A stretch of 64,000 nt of DNA from Pseudolabrys sp035718275 (GCA_035718275.1 DASTHI010000010.1:226067-290066), one strand, 5' to 3'; positions 52,549-61,436 are shown, numbered from the stretch's first letter. Program-made: numbers and translations. The notes: a model not told the origin generated them from the letters alone.

Positions 52549-53051
52549 GCGCCTCCACACTTCCCACGATATCAAGCATGATCATCTGGGGCTTCTTGGC
52601 AACGCTCGTCATGACGATCGTAATGCAAGGGGCGCAAGGCCTCGGCTTATCCAGACTAAGCCTGCCGTTTCTGGCCGGCACGTTCTTCACGGGTAACCGC
52701 CGTCGAGCTGTTGTAATCGGTTTCATGGTCTACATGCTTGGCGGTTGGCTTTTCGCCTTTCTCTATTTTCTGTTCTTCACAAGCTTGGGCGTTTACACTT
52801 GGTGGGCCGGAATGGCGACCGGCCTCCTTCATGGACTCTTCCTGCTTGTCGGCGCCATGCCATTGTTGCCTTACATTCATCCCCGCATGGCTTCAGAATA
52901 CGATGGAGCGTCGACCATCAAACAGTTGGAGCCTCCAGGATTCATGGGACTCAACTACGGATACCGCACTCCGTTGACCACGCTTGCGGCACAGGCTCTT
53001 TATGGCGCGGTGCTTGGCGGGTTTCCGCAACTCGCGGCTACCCTTCAATGA
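52545..53051 (+). CDS. Small polytopic membrane protein of unknown function
   Basis: This 168-residue protein has four predicted membrane segments (about residues 12-30, 58-80, 85-105 and 140-160). Between the third and fourth lies a conserved-looking HPRMASEYDGASTIKQLEPPGFMGLNYG loop (in parts). No family is recognised. Its ATG overlaps the TGA of the GH15 gene (ATGA), so it is translationally coupled to it. This makes a functional link with the glycosidase likely, for example sugar handling at the membrane; that is inference. Confidence 0.8.
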   Translation: MSASTLPTISSMIIWGFLATLVMTIVMQGAQGLGLSRLSLPFLAGTFFTGNRRRAVVIGFMVYMLGGWLFAFLYFLFFTSLGVYTWWAGMATGLLHGLFLLVGAMPLLPYIHPRMASEYDGASTIKQLEPPGFMGLNYGYRTPLTTLAAQALYGAVLGGFPQLAATLQ

Positions 53052-53257
53052 GCCGCGATCGAGGCTGCTCGCAAAGATCGCACGCAAAAGTCTAAGGAAA
53101 GCAGATAACCGGGGCGCTCACGAAAATGGTGGCGCACTTAGTTACTTTCGAACCAGTCTCTTTACGCGCTTCCCTGCTAGGCCCAAGGACCCACGCATCC
53201 CATCTGGCTAGGCGAGAGCCCCGAGCAGTTAACAGGCCGATGCAGAGAGGCTAGTCC

Positions 53258-53878
53258 TCATGTCGCGCTGAACACCAAATCGTACAGATCAGATGACACG
53301 CACTGCACATGCTGGTCAGGAGCATATTTTTCGTGAAAATCAGTGAGAGCTCGTACGTCTACCGCTTCGACCATTAGAAAATCGGAAACACTTGCATCTC
53401 CTCCCCGAAGCGACTTCTCGACCGTGTCAATACGTGTGCTTTTTCCATCCGGCACCATGAGAGACGCCGTACACACACGATCTGTCAAATGTCGCCAGTC
53501 AAAAAAAAGCCGCTCTCCGGGTTCGATCTCGGTCACGGTTGCCACGCCGCCTCGCCCGTAGCCAACTTGTTTCAGCACTGCGCCACCGCCCCGCCGAAAA
53601 TTGGTAATGAGGGTCATAATCCGCCGCGACCACGCCGTCGGATTATTCAGCCGAGCGAGATAAGCGTCACTCGACAGGACAGCTGCTCCGGCGAGATCAT
53701 ATAGGATAAAGTATCGCCGTGCTTGATCAGTCTTGCGGACGAACACCCGCGCTGCCAGGAAGCCAGGCACACTCAGCCTCTCCGCCACATGCTCGCGCGT
53801 GAGCCAGTGGAGGTAATTCGTTTCGTCTGCGATTGCTACGTCGCTCCAGATCGCGAGAAAGCCGGGGCCTTGGCTCAC
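53258..53878 (-). CDS. DUF4286-like ferredoxin-fold protein
   Basis: This 206-residue protein looks like a tandem of two dimeric alpha/beta-barrel (ferredoxin-like) modules of the kind annotated as DUF4286 or EthD-like. Typical parts are AIWSDVAIADETNYLHWLTREHVAERLSVPGFLAARVF (in parts), YFILYDLAGAAVL and SDAYLARLNNPTAWSRRIM. It overlaps the end of aroQ by four bases and ends the TRAP-aroQ operon. Genes of this kind occur in aromatic and hydroaromatic acid catabolic operons, so a role as accessory enzyme, isomerase or monooxygenase-like protein is possible, but its reaction is unknown. Confidence 0.75.
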   Translation of the reverse strand: MSQGPGFLAIWSDVAIADETNYLHWLTREHVAERLSVPGFLAARVFVRKTDQARRYFILYDLAGAAVLSSDAYLARLNNPTAWSRRIMTLITNFRRGGGAVLKQVGYGRGGVATVTEIEPGERLFFDWRHLTDRVCTASLMVPDGKSTRIDTVEKSLRGGDASVSDFLMVEAVDVRALTDFHEKYAPDQHVQCVSSDLYDLVFSAT

Positions 53879-54306
53879 TTAGACACCATTGTGAGCATGG
53901 CGCGCGTGGCCGTCCTATAGCCATCCGGGCCAAGACCTGCGATCACGGCTGTAGCTACTTTCGAGACGTAGGAATGATGGTAATATGGCTCGCGCTTGTG
54001 GATGTTTGAGATGTGCAGTTCAATAATTGGGCCTGCGAACATCTTCAAGGCGTCCAGAATTGCGAGCGAAGTAAACGTGAAGGCCGCAGGATTGATGATG
54101 ATGCCTGCGGCTTCCTCAATGGCTTGATGGATCCAGCCGATAATTTCAGCTTCGCTGTTAGATTGACGGAATTCCAGAGGGTGGTCGCCGGCCGTTTCGC
54201 GGCAGTATCGCTCTACATCGGCCAGCGTCGCTTTCCCATAGATCTCGGGCTCCCGCTTCCCGAGTCTATTCAGGTTGGGTCCGTTCAGCACATAGATAGG
54301 CTTCAT
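53875..54306 (-). CDS. aroQ: 3-dehydroquinate dehydratase, type II
   Basis: This 143-residue enzyme interconverts 3-dehydroquinate and 3-dehydroshikimate. The N-terminal loop IYVLNGPNLNRLGKREPEIYG contains the active-site Arg and Tyr; the middle has INPAAFTFTSLAILDAL; the C-terminal block is IELHISNIHKREPYYHHSYVS. Its place after a TRAP transporter and under a GntR regulator points to catabolic use of quinate-type compounds rather than the biosynthetic shikimate pathway. It starts nine bases after dctM and overlaps the DUF4286-like gene. Confidence 0.96.
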   Translation of the reverse strand: MKPIYVLNGPNLNRLGKREPEIYGKATLADVERYCRETAGDHPLEFRQSNSEAEIIGWIHQAIEEAAGIIINPAAFTFTSLAILDALKMFAGPIIELHISNIHKREPYYHHSYVSKVATAVIAGLGPDGYRTATRAMLTMVSK

Positions 54307-54315
54307 ATCGCACTC

Positions 54316-55617
54316 TCAACCTTTGTAACCCCACCACCGGGGCAGCCACAAAATTAAATCCGGTACTAGCGTGATAAGCGCGAGGACGAGGAGGGACATC
54401 ATAATAAACGGTGTTGCCTCGCGGACGATCGCGCCGAGACGCTGTTTCGTCATGTTGGCCAGCACGAACAGGAGTAGCCCATACGGCGGCGTGAGAAGGC
54501 CAATCATAATGTTGACGACCACGACGACGCCGAAGTGAACGAGATCAATGCCGAGCGCCTTCGCGGTCGGAATAAATATCGGCACGACTGCCAACAGAAT
54601 CGTGCTGCCTTCGAGTAAGCAGCCTAGGATGAGCAGGATTGCGTTGACGACGAGCAGAAAGCTCGGCGCCGAGAAGTCGTGGCTAGCCATCAACCGCGCG
54701 AGGGAAGCGGGGATGTTCTCGATTGTCACTACGTAATTGAACACCATGGCCCCGGCGATCAGCATTCCGATCGAGGTCGTCGCCTTCCCGCTTGCAAGCA
54801 ATGCGAAATAGAGCTGCTTCCATGTCACGGCGCGATACAGAACGGTGGAGGCGAACAGTGCGTAGAAGGCGGCTGCCGCGGCGCCCTCCGTCGGCGTCAT
54901 CACGCCCCCGTAGATACCGAACAGAAGGATGACGGGCAGCATCAATGCTGGGAATGCGCGGATGGTGATGCGCGGAATCTCGCGCAGAGGGATCGGCTGT
55001 TCGATCGGATAGTTGCGCCGGCGAGCAATGATGGCGTTCGCCACCATGAAGGCGACACCAAGCATCAGGCCAGGGACGAAACCGCCGAGAAAGAGGAAGC
55101 CAATGGAGGTGTCAGAGATCAGTGCGTACAGCACCATCGGGATCGAGGGCGGAATGATCGGTCCGATGATCGCAGCGGAGGCGGTAATCGCACCCGCATA
55201 CGCTATTGGGTAACGACCATCCTTCGTCATCATGCCAATGATGATGCGGCCGATGCCGACCGCGTCGGCGATGGCAGAGCCCGACATCCCGGCGAAAATC
55301 ATGTTAGCGACGACGTTCACGTGCCCCAAGCCGCCTCGAAAGCGGCCCACTAGAACCAGGCAGAACTGGAGCAGCCGATCGGTGAGGCTGCCGATGTTCA
55401 TCAGATCGGCAGCCAGAATGAACAAAGGGATCGCAAGCAGCACGTAGCTATTGAACAGTCCATTCAAGATCTGCTCGGCCGCGGTGCCTAGGTCTAAACC
55501 CGAGAGCAGCAGATAGAGAATGGACGCCGCGATCATCGAATGACCGATGGGCAGCCCGAGCGCACCAAGCGCGACGATTGCCACGATGCAAATCGTGAAT
55601 GGCGAAGGCATTGTCAT
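54316..55617 (-). CDS. dctM: TRAP transporter large permease
   Basis: This 433-residue, twelve-helix membrane subunit of a TRAP transporter couples sodium or proton flow to uptake. Characteristic parts are FTICIVAIVALGALGLPIGHSM, GLFNSYVLLAIPLFILAADLMNIG, GGLGHVNVVANMIFAGMSGSAIADAVGIG, IPPSIPMVLYALISDTSIG and the C-terminal LLTPPYGLLLFVLAN, shown in parts. It overlaps dctQ by four bases and is followed closely by aroQ. The substrate is probably a quinate- or shikimate-type acid, inferred from the neighbours. Confidence 0.96.
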   Translation of the reverse strand: MTMPSPFTICIVAIVALGALGLPIGHSMIAASILYLLLSGLDLGTAAEQILNGLFNSYVLLAIPLFILAADLMNIGSLTDRLLQFCLVLVGRFRGGLGHVNVVANMIFAGMSGSAIADAVGIGRIIIGMMTKDGRYPIAYAGAITASAAIIGPIIPPSIPMVLYALISDTSIGFLFLGGFVPGLMLGVAFMVANAIIARRRNYPIEQPIPLREIPRITIRAFPALMLPVILLFGIYGGVMTPTEGAAAAAFYALFASTVLYRAVTWKQLYFALLASGKATTSIGMLIAGAMVFNYVVTIENIPASLARLMASHDFSAPSFLLVVNAILLILGCLLEGSTILLAVVPIFIPTAKALGIDLVHFGVVVVVNIMIGLLTPPYGLLLFVLANMTKQRLGAIVREATPFIMMSLLVLALITLVPDLILWLPRWWGYKG

Positions 55618-56132
55618 TCGGGCAATTGCGCGGGATCAGTTTCAGGAGACTGCGCACCCTTGATCGCGCACCAGGTCAGCCAGCAATACCGGCAAATGCA
55701 CGCCACACTAAAGATGATAAAGACGCTGTAGATCCAGACAATCGGGACGCGCAGATACGCAGACCGTTCGACCCACATGAAACTGACGTAGTTGTAGGCT
55801 GCGGGAAGGGATATTCCATACAACCCGACAAGCGCCACTCCGGTGAGGATCGTGAACACGCGCCGCGATCGCTCGGAGACGGCGGAGTAAACGATGTCGA
55901 AGCGGATTTCCTCTGACTCCCGGAGGATGAATGCCGCGCCCCATAACACGGTCCAGAGCCAGGTCGTTATAATGACCTCCTCCGACCAGCCAACAGGGCT
56001 ATTGAGCACGTAGCGCGCGAATATCTGCACGATGAACGTAGCAAACATGACGACCAACAGCGCCACCGAGATATTTTCGGCGCGTTGCTGAAGCCACCGT
56101 CCAGCCTTCTTCAGTTTTGGATGCAAGCGCAC
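55614..56132 (-). CDS. dctQ: TRAP transporter small permease
   Basis: This 172-residue small membrane subunit has four helices (near residues 20-45, 60-75, 95-115 and 130-155). The family core is YVLNSPVGWSEEVIITTWLWTVLWGAAFILRESEEIRFDIVY, shown in parts. It lies between the receptor gene (66 bases upstream) and the large permease, which overlaps it by four bases. Confidence 0.94.
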   Translation of the reverse strand: MRLHPKLKKAGRWLQQRAENISVALLVVMFATFIVQIFARYVLNSPVGWSEEVIITTWLWTVLWGAAFILRESEEIRFDIVYSAVSERSRRVFTILTGVALVGLYGISLPAAYNYVSFMWVERSAYLRVPIVWIYSVFIIFSVACICRYCWLTWCAIKGAQSPETDPAQLPE

Positions 56133-56198
56133 GATCCAGTCTCGCGGCCCGGCTGGCGCTGAGCCCGGCCGGACCCAAGTTAATCGAGCTAAGTGGCC

Positions 56199-57185
56199 CT
56201 ATTGGATAGCATTGATCCGTTCGAGTGCCCCCTTTGGCCAGTCGTTGCCGTATTTCTCGACGTAGCGTTTTTGAGCGTAAGCGCGGAAGGCGGCCTGGTC
56301 AGGCTCATAGACTTTCTTGCCTTCCTTTCTGAAGTATTCAAGCGTCTCGGCTTCCTGCTTCTCAAATCTAGCAGTGTTCTCGTCCATGGCCTTGTCGGCC
56401 GCTGCCTGGAATCTCGCCCGCTGCTCGGGCTTCATCGCATCCCAGATTTTCGAACGGATCGACATAACATCGTATGCGATGACGTGCTTTGTGAGCACGA
56501 ATTGCGTTGTGACCTCATCGAACTTCATCAGCTTGCTGGCGACGACCGGGTTGTCCTGGCCGTCCACCGTGCCGGTCTGAAGGGCGGTGTAAAGCTCGGC
56601 ATAGGCGACCGGCGTCGGGTTCGCGCCCAGAGACTCGCCGAGAAATTGCCAGAACTCGCCTGGGGGCATACGTAGCTTGATGCCTTTGAGATCTTCCGGT
56701 GTTTTGATTTGTTTGTCCGGCTTGAGGTTCAGGCTGCGCGATCCGAAATACACTGGCGTGATGATCTGGATGCCAAGTTGATCTTTGGCCATCTTGATGA
56801 ATTCACGTCCTACGTCGCTTTTGAACGTCTTCTTGACGTGGTCGGCACTGCGAAAAAGGTATGCCGATGTGAGCAACGACCAGGCAGGAATCTGTTTGGA
56901 AATATCCGCGGGCGCGAGGTTGCAGAGATCGAGATTGTCGCGCTGCAGCGCGACCAGCTCGGTGCCTTGCTTGAAGAGTGTGTTGCCCCAGTAAGGCTCG
57001 AAATCGAATTCGTCTTTAATTGCCGCGGCGAACGAATTGTAGGCTTCAGCTCGTAAGTCGTTTTCGGTGAAGGCGCTGCTGAACCGGAGCTTTTGTTTCG
57101 TTTGCGCGGTGGCTCTTCCTGCGACGGCCATCGCGAGCATCGTGGCACCACCGACGACGGCGGAGCGGCGTGTAAGGCTGGTCAT
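56199..57185 (-). CDS. dctP: TRAP transporter substrate-binding receptor
   Basis: This 328-residue periplasmic receptor has a signal sequence with twin arginines (TSLTRRSAVVGGATMLAMAV), so it may use the Tat route. The mature protein shows the DctP layout: KLRFSSAFTENDLRAEAYNSFA, LKGIKLRMPPGEFWQFLGESLGANPTPVAYAELYTALQTGTVDGQDNPV (in parts). The Arg in LRMP is the usual carboxylate contact. The ATG at 57185 has GGGAGAAG 6 bases upstream; a longer frame to 57248 lacks signal sequence. It is the first gene of the operon and divergent from gntR. Confidence 0.94.
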   Translation of the reverse strand: MTSLTRRSAVVGGATMLAMAVAGRATAQTKQKLRFSSAFTENDLRAEAYNSFAAAIKDEFDFEPYWGNTLFKQGTELVALQRDNLDLCNLAPADISKQIPAWSLLTSAYLFRSADHVKKTFKSDVGREFIKMAKDQLGIQIITPVYFGSRSLNLKPDKQIKTPEDLKGIKLRMPPGEFWQFLGESLGANPTPVAYAELYTALQTGTVDGQDNPVVASKLMKFDEVTTQFVLTKHVIAYDVMSIRSKIWDAMKPEQRARFQAAADKAMDENTARFEKQEAETLEYFRKEGKKVYEPDQAAFRAYAQKRYVEKYGNDWPKGALERINAIQ

Positions 57186-57247
57186 GGCGCTTCTCCCATC
57201 TGGTTTGTCGTTTTGTCGAGGTTTAGGGGGTTGCCCAAACGGCCTCA

Positions 57248-58030
57248 ATGGTGAAAGCTCCGATCATCATACGATCCATGGATCATCCGATGGCATATCC
57301 GTTGGCTGGCCGCGCCAGCCAAGTCGAAACTGCGGGCGAAAAGGCCTACCGGCGTTTGCGCAGCGACATCATTTTCGGCCGACTTTCGCCGTCTCAAAAG
57401 CTTCGTCTTGAGGCGTTGAGAGATGCATATGGAGTCAGCGTAAGCACGCTGCGAGAATTGCTGAACCGCTTGACGTCGGAAGGGCTTGTCATCGCGGAAA
57501 GCGCACGTGGCTTTCAGGTCGCGCCGGTCTCAGCGGACAATTTCAAAGAACTTGCAAACCTCAGATTACTGATCGAGTGCCACGCGCTGCAGCGCTCTTT
57601 CGCGCTCGGAGACATGGAGTGGGAAGCTCGAGTAGTGGCGGCACATCATAAGCTCTCAACGATGGAGAAAAGGACGCTGGCTGGCGACGAGCGCGGCCTC
57701 GAACTATTGAAACAGTACGATTCCGAGTTTCATCAGGCGCTACTGTCGGCCTGCGGCTCTCGCGAACTGCTCGATGCGCATGCGGCAGTTTTCGACAAAT
57801 ACATGCGTTACCTCATGATCGCGGTGATTTTTCGGGATGCCGCTCCGCCTGAGCACCAGAACCTGCTCGAATTTGCTTTGAGACGGGATGCCGAAGGTGC
57901 GCAGGCCCTTTTGACCACGCACATCATGGACTGCGTCACGTATACTTTAGCCAAGACTCCCGCGAACATGCCCGGCGTTCGTCGCCTGTCGGGCAAAATT
58001 TCAGTCGGCGCTAGTGTTGCCCTGGGCTAG
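57248..58030 (+). CDS. GntR-family regulator (FCD domain)
   Basis: This 260-residue transcription factor has an N-terminal winged helix (about 30-95: AYRRLRSDIIFGRLSPSQKLRLEALRDAYGVSVSTLRELLNRLTSEGLVI, in parts) and an FCD ligand domain (about 100-230). FCD metal-binding residues are likely in DSEFHQALLSACG and the following His-containing helices. It probably represses or activates the divergent TRAP operon and itself. aroE follows after 18 bases, so it is probably in the regulator's transcript. Later starts (57278, 57290) are possible; a perfect 12-bp palindrome overlaps 57273-57284. Confidence 0.92.
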   Translation: MVKAPIIIRSMDHPMAYPLAGRASQVETAGEKAYRRLRSDIIFGRLSPSQKLRLEALRDAYGVSVSTLRELLNRLTSEGLVIAESARGFQVAPVSADNFKELANLRLLIECHALQRSFALGDMEWEARVVAAHHKLSTMEKRTLAGDERGLELLKQYDSEFHQALLSACGSRELLDAHAAVFDKYMRYLMIAVIFRDAAPPEHQNLLEFALRRDAEGAQALLTTHIMDCVTYTLAKTPANMPGVRRLSGKISVGASVALG

Positions 58031-58048
58031 CGTTGAGCCGCCCGAACC

Positions 58049-58876
58049 ATGATTTGTATCGGACTGATCGGAGATAATATCGCTGCCTCAAAGGCCCCAA
58101 CATTGCACCAGACCGCGGCGAGGCTTTGCGGCCTGAAGCTCTCCTACGAACGTCTCGTTCCAAAAGACTTAGGAATGAATTTCGACGAGGTCTTTACGCA
58201 CGCGCGAAGCGCAGGCTATCGCGGACTGAACATCACGCTTCCGTACAAAGAAGTCGTTCTCCGCAGACTCAATACTGCGGATGGATCCGTTCGGCTGACC
58301 GGCGCCTGCAACACCGTTCTTTTTGAACCCTCGGGTCCAGTTGGGTTAAACACGGACTACACGGGCTTTTGCGCAGCTTTTCGGACCGGCTTTCCGAAGA
58401 GTGATCCCGGGATCGTCGCCCTGGTCGGCTGCGGTGGCGTGGGCCGTGCGATCGCCTTCGCGCTGATTGAACTTGGGACTAAGGCGCTCCAACTCTTCGA
58501 TGCCGACGACCGTAAATCGGACTCTTTGGCGAAAGCACTCTCCGCCGGTGCGCCTTCCACCAAAATAATCGCCGCGGATTCCGTCTTTCAAGCGTGCGAA
58601 GGAGCCGACGGGCTTGTTAATTGCACCCCGCTCGGAATGGTCGGGTATGGCGGTAGCGCTTTTCCCGACGAAACGATCATTGGACGACGCTGGGCCTTTG
58701 ACGCCGTCTATACTCCAGTCGAAACGCCTTTTCTGACCAGGGCGCGCGCCGACGCTCTATCGGTGATGAGTGGCTTCGAACTGTTCTTCTATCAGGGCGT
58801 CGATGCCTTTCGCGTGTTTACCGGTTTGGATGTTGATACGAGCGCGTTGCGAGAGGCTTTGGGAGCGACAGGCTAA
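58049..58876 (+). CDS. aroE: Shikimate/quinate dehydrogenase family protein
   Basis: This 275-residue enzyme of the AroE family interconverts shikimate and 3-dehydroshikimate (or quinate and dehydroquinate) with NAD(P). Substrate-binding residues: the Ser/Thr group in NIAASKAPTLHQTAA, the catalytic Lys of LNITLPYKEVVL, the Asn in GACNTV and the Asp of GLNTDYTGF. The nucleotide site is VALVGCGGVGRAIAFALIELG. It is likely the catabolic paralogue because it sits with a GntR regulator next to aroQ and a TRAP system. Quinate dehydrogenase activity is an alternative that sequence alone does not decide. Confidence 0.93.
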   Translation: MICIGLIGDNIAASKAPTLHQTAARLCGLKLSYERLVPKDLGMNFDEVFTHARSAGYRGLNITLPYKEVVLRRLNTADGSVRLTGACNTVLFEPSGPVGLNTDYTGFCAAFRTGFPKSDPGIVALVGCGGVGRAIAFALIELGTKALQLFDADDRKSDSLAKALSAGAPSTKIIAADSVFQACEGADGLVNCTPLGMVGYGGSAFPDETIIGRRWAFDAVYTPVETPFLTRARADALSVMSGFELFFYQGVDAFRVFTGLDVDTSALREALGATG

Positions 58877-59033
58877 TTACGCCACAGATTAATCTGCTCG
58901 GCCAAAGCATAGGCTCATTTCACGTTGTTTGTGGCACCCGAAGCTGACCTAGTGGGGAGAGAGCTTTAGGCAGCTTCTGACCCAACTGCGACATTCCAAG
59001 CCGAATTTCGAATGGTGAGAAAGAACCTTTCGG

Positions 59034-59332
59034 ATCCGGCCGGCGATTAGCGACACAGAGCATGAGATCGCCCTTGGCCCAGGACGCTCGCATCGGCGCC
59101 GGCCCGGCGAGGTGTTGCATTTCGAACGCGAGCCGCGCGAGGTCCTCGACAAGGTCAAGGCCGCCATGGGCTCCATGGACTTTCAAGCCCATATCAGCAG
59201 CAGCCGGTCGCGGAAGCCGGCAATCTGATCAAATGGAGCTGGTTTCACCTCTCTCTTCTTCTCTTCTCGATTGCCCAGCATACCACCCCGCGTATCATAG
59301 TTCTTCCAATCACGTTCTCGATGCATTTCTAA
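59034..59332 (+). pseudogene. Remnant of a phage terminase large subunit
   Basis: In one frame (through codons at 59043 and on) the stretch reads PAISDTEHEIALGPGRSHRR, then RPGEVLHFEREPREVLDKV, then KAAMGSMDFQA. After about 59190 it continues in another frame as YQQQPVAEAGNLIKWSWFH. A single-base deletion would explain the shift (CAATAT to CATAT). The combined sequence matches the nuclease-proximal part of phage terminase large subunits (GE.LHPER..., MGS..FAAQYQQ.P...GN..KWSWF). Upstream stops and the lack of the ATPase part show decay. Family assignment is by motif memory. Confidence 0.6.
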
Positions 59333-59399
59333 GCAAGCGCACGAATTGGCCGCTGTCGATCTTCGCGCGGATGGCGAATCACGTCAGGTGGGTTGCTGC

Positions 59400-59819
59400 T
59401 CATGTCTTCGGCGCCGATGCCGGCACGGAATGTTCGACCGGTCCCCCGGCTTTCTTCCAGGCGCCGAAACCACCTCCGATATGGGCGACCGGCTTAAGAC
59501 CCATGCGCTGTGCGGCCTCGGTCGCCAACACGGCGCGCAAGCCAGCCGCGCAGAAAAATACAAAGCTTTTATCCTGCGCAAAAACTTCTTTATGATACGG
59601 ACTTTGCGGGTCGATCCAGAATTCCAGCATGCCGCGCGGACAATGGAAGGCGCCGGGCATCCGCCCCTCGCGCTGCAACTCGCGAATGTCGCGGATGTCG
59701 ACAAACACGACATCAGCGCGACCATACAACCCTATCGCCTCCTCAGCGGACAGCGTCCGGATTTTTTTTTCCGCATCCTCGATAAGAGCACGGATTCCGG
59801 TGGTGATGATCTGTGGCAT
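59400..59819 (-). CDS. Rhodanese-domain protein
   Basis: This 139-residue single-domain rhodanese probably transfers sulfane sulfur. The domain runs from AEEAIGLYGRADVVFVDIRDIREL to the active-site loop FFCAAGLRAVLATEAAQRMG, with the catalytic Cys (about 91) followed by AAGLR, and the conserved HIGGGFGAWKKAGGPVE C-terminus. The protein is cytoplasmic. It ends the minus-strand set MFS-cupin-DUF1116-rhodanese, 187 bases after the DUF1116 gene; co-transcription is possible but not required. It lies just right of the terminase remnant. Confidence 0.92.
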   Translation of the reverse strand: MPQIITTGIRALIEDAEKKIRTLSAEEAIGLYGRADVVFVDIRDIRELQREGRMPGAFHCPRGMLEFWIDPQSPYHKEVFAQDKSFVFFCAAGLRAVLATEAAQRMGLKPVAHIGGGFGAWKKAGGPVEHSVPASAPKT

Positions 59820-60006
59820 GGCATGCTCCCTGTGTTGATTCCGCGAATGATCTCTTTTGTCCTTACCAGACGACCATGCGTGGGCGTGACCGAGGCCGTT
59901 CTACGGAGGTTCTGTTTCCCGTCATGCAGTTGGCTGATGATCATAGCCGGCGCAAAGTAAAGCTGGACTTGGAAAGGCCGACGCCAATGTGTCGTGCCGA
60001 CACCGC

Positions 60007-61266
60007 CTAGGCGCGCCCCTCGAAGGCCTCGAGCGCGGCCTTGAAGCATGCCATGGGCGTCTTCGCATAGCCCGCCCCGATCTGGCCGATGCCGGGCTTC
60101 TTGTGCGCGATGCCGGTGTTGAATATCGGCGTGACGCCAGAAGAGACCACCTTGCGCAGGTCGATGCCGCATGGTGTTCCGCGATAGTCGAGAATGGGGA
60201 TGGTGAAGCGCGGATGCTCGTCGATGGTGATGTTGTACATGTCCATAGCGAGGCGCGTCGCCTCGGCCGGCGTGCCGCCGACGTAGCGCGCGAGCGCGGG
60301 TGCGGCCGCCATCGCGAAGCCCCCGAGCCCGGTGGTCTCGGCGATTTCGGAATCGCCTATCGCAGGGTTGGCATCGGCCGCGCCATACCCCTCGAAGTAA
60401 TGACCCAGGACCTCGGGTAGCGGACCGGTGATCCAGCGGCTCCCCAGCGCACTCACCTTGATGCCGAACTCTACCCCGTTCATCGCCATGCAGGTGATGA
60501 CGGACGAATGCGGGATGCCCTCGACTGAAAGCATGGTCGCCTTGCCCGCTGCCATGGTCAGAGGTAGGAAGAAGATGTCATTGCGCACTAGGAACTCAAG
60601 CGCCCGGCGCGCTTCCGTGGGCCCATAGCCGGCCTCGGCGACGTGAGGCGCCACCGCGCCAGCGAAAAGCGCCGATGCCGCCTTCTGACGGGAATGGCCG
60701 TCGTCGCCCATATGCAGGGCCTGAACGAGGATCTCGTAAAGGTCGATGCCACCTGAGGCGCGCACCGCCGCACCCAAAATCTCTGCAAACGCGCCCTCGA
60801 TCCAAGCCAGACGATCAAGCGTCTCGGGGTCGTTGGCGCCGTAGCGCAGGCACTTGCCGCGTCCCTCGACGAGGGCGGCACAGGCGAAGGTGCCGGCAGC
60901 GCGGTTTTCGACGACTAGCACCGGCGTGCGGGCGCCGATAACCCCCGCGAAGGTGCCGCCGGCGTTATGGTCGCTGGCCGACTTAAGCCCGATGTCGCCC
61001 GCCTCCGCCATCTCGCTAGCCTCGTCGAGGTCGCGCGCGAGACCCAGGTGCACCATGGCCCCAAGAATGGCAGCGCGCAGCGCGCCTTCCACCGCATGCC
61101 AGCCCGTGAGCGGGGGGCCAGCGTGCAGGAAATCGCGATCGCTGAGTCCAGCGATGACCTCCCCGGCCGGGCGCACATCGACAAGATAGGGCTTAGCGCT
61201 GACGATGCGGCGCACGGCCTCCGTGTTGGCCTGGTCAACCACGCAGTTCGTCCTGCTTTCGCTCAT
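60007..61266 (-). CDS. DUF1116 (AllG/YlbE-like) protein
   Basis: This 419-residue protein belongs to the DUF1116 family. E. coli YlbE/AllG of this family is reported as part of an oxamate carbamoyltransferase with AllF (FdrA) and AllH; those partners are absent here. Conserved glycine-rich parts are SASDHNAGGTFAGVIGARTPVLVV, YGANDPETLDRLAWIEG, RNDIFFLPLTMAAGKATM and GGFAMAAAPALARYVGGT, shown in parts. ATG 61266 has GGGGAGGA about 9 bases upstream. The gene appears more GC-rich than its neighbours, which may point to separate acquisition. The substrate is unknown. Confidence 0.88.
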   Translation of the reverse strand: MSESRTNCVVDQANTEAVRRIVSAKPYLVDVRPAGEVIAGLSDRDFLHAGPPLTGWHAVEGALRAAILGAMVHLGLARDLDEASEMAEAGDIGLKSASDHNAGGTFAGVIGARTPVLVVENRAAGTFACAALVEGRGKCLRYGANDPETLDRLAWIEGAFAEILGAAVRASGGIDLYEILVQALHMGDDGHSRQKAASALFAGAVAPHVAEAGYGPTEARRALEFLVRNDIFFLPLTMAAGKATMLSVEGIPHSSVITCMAMNGVEFGIKVSALGSRWITGPLPEVLGHYFEGYGAADANPAIGDSEIAETTGLGGFAMAAAPALARYVGGTPAEATRLAMDMYNITIDEHPRFTIPILDYRGTPCGIDLRKVVSSGVTPIFNTGIAHKKPGIGQIGAGYAKTPMACFKAALEAFEGRA

Positions 61267-61436
61267 CTCTGTTATTCCTCCCCTGCGGCCGTCGCCAAGA
61301 TCGATCAATCAATGGAGGAAAAGTCGATTTCGGACGTCTGGAAGATGACGTAGCGGTCATCGCCGACATTCTGACTCCGAACTTGACCATCCTTTCGCGG
61401 ACATAGTTAGCGATCAGTTTTCCACCTTAGGCTCGG

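Noticed and set aside
58920..59192. A 90-codon minus-strand frame in the gap after aroE
   Set aside because: It is the antisense of the terminase remnant.
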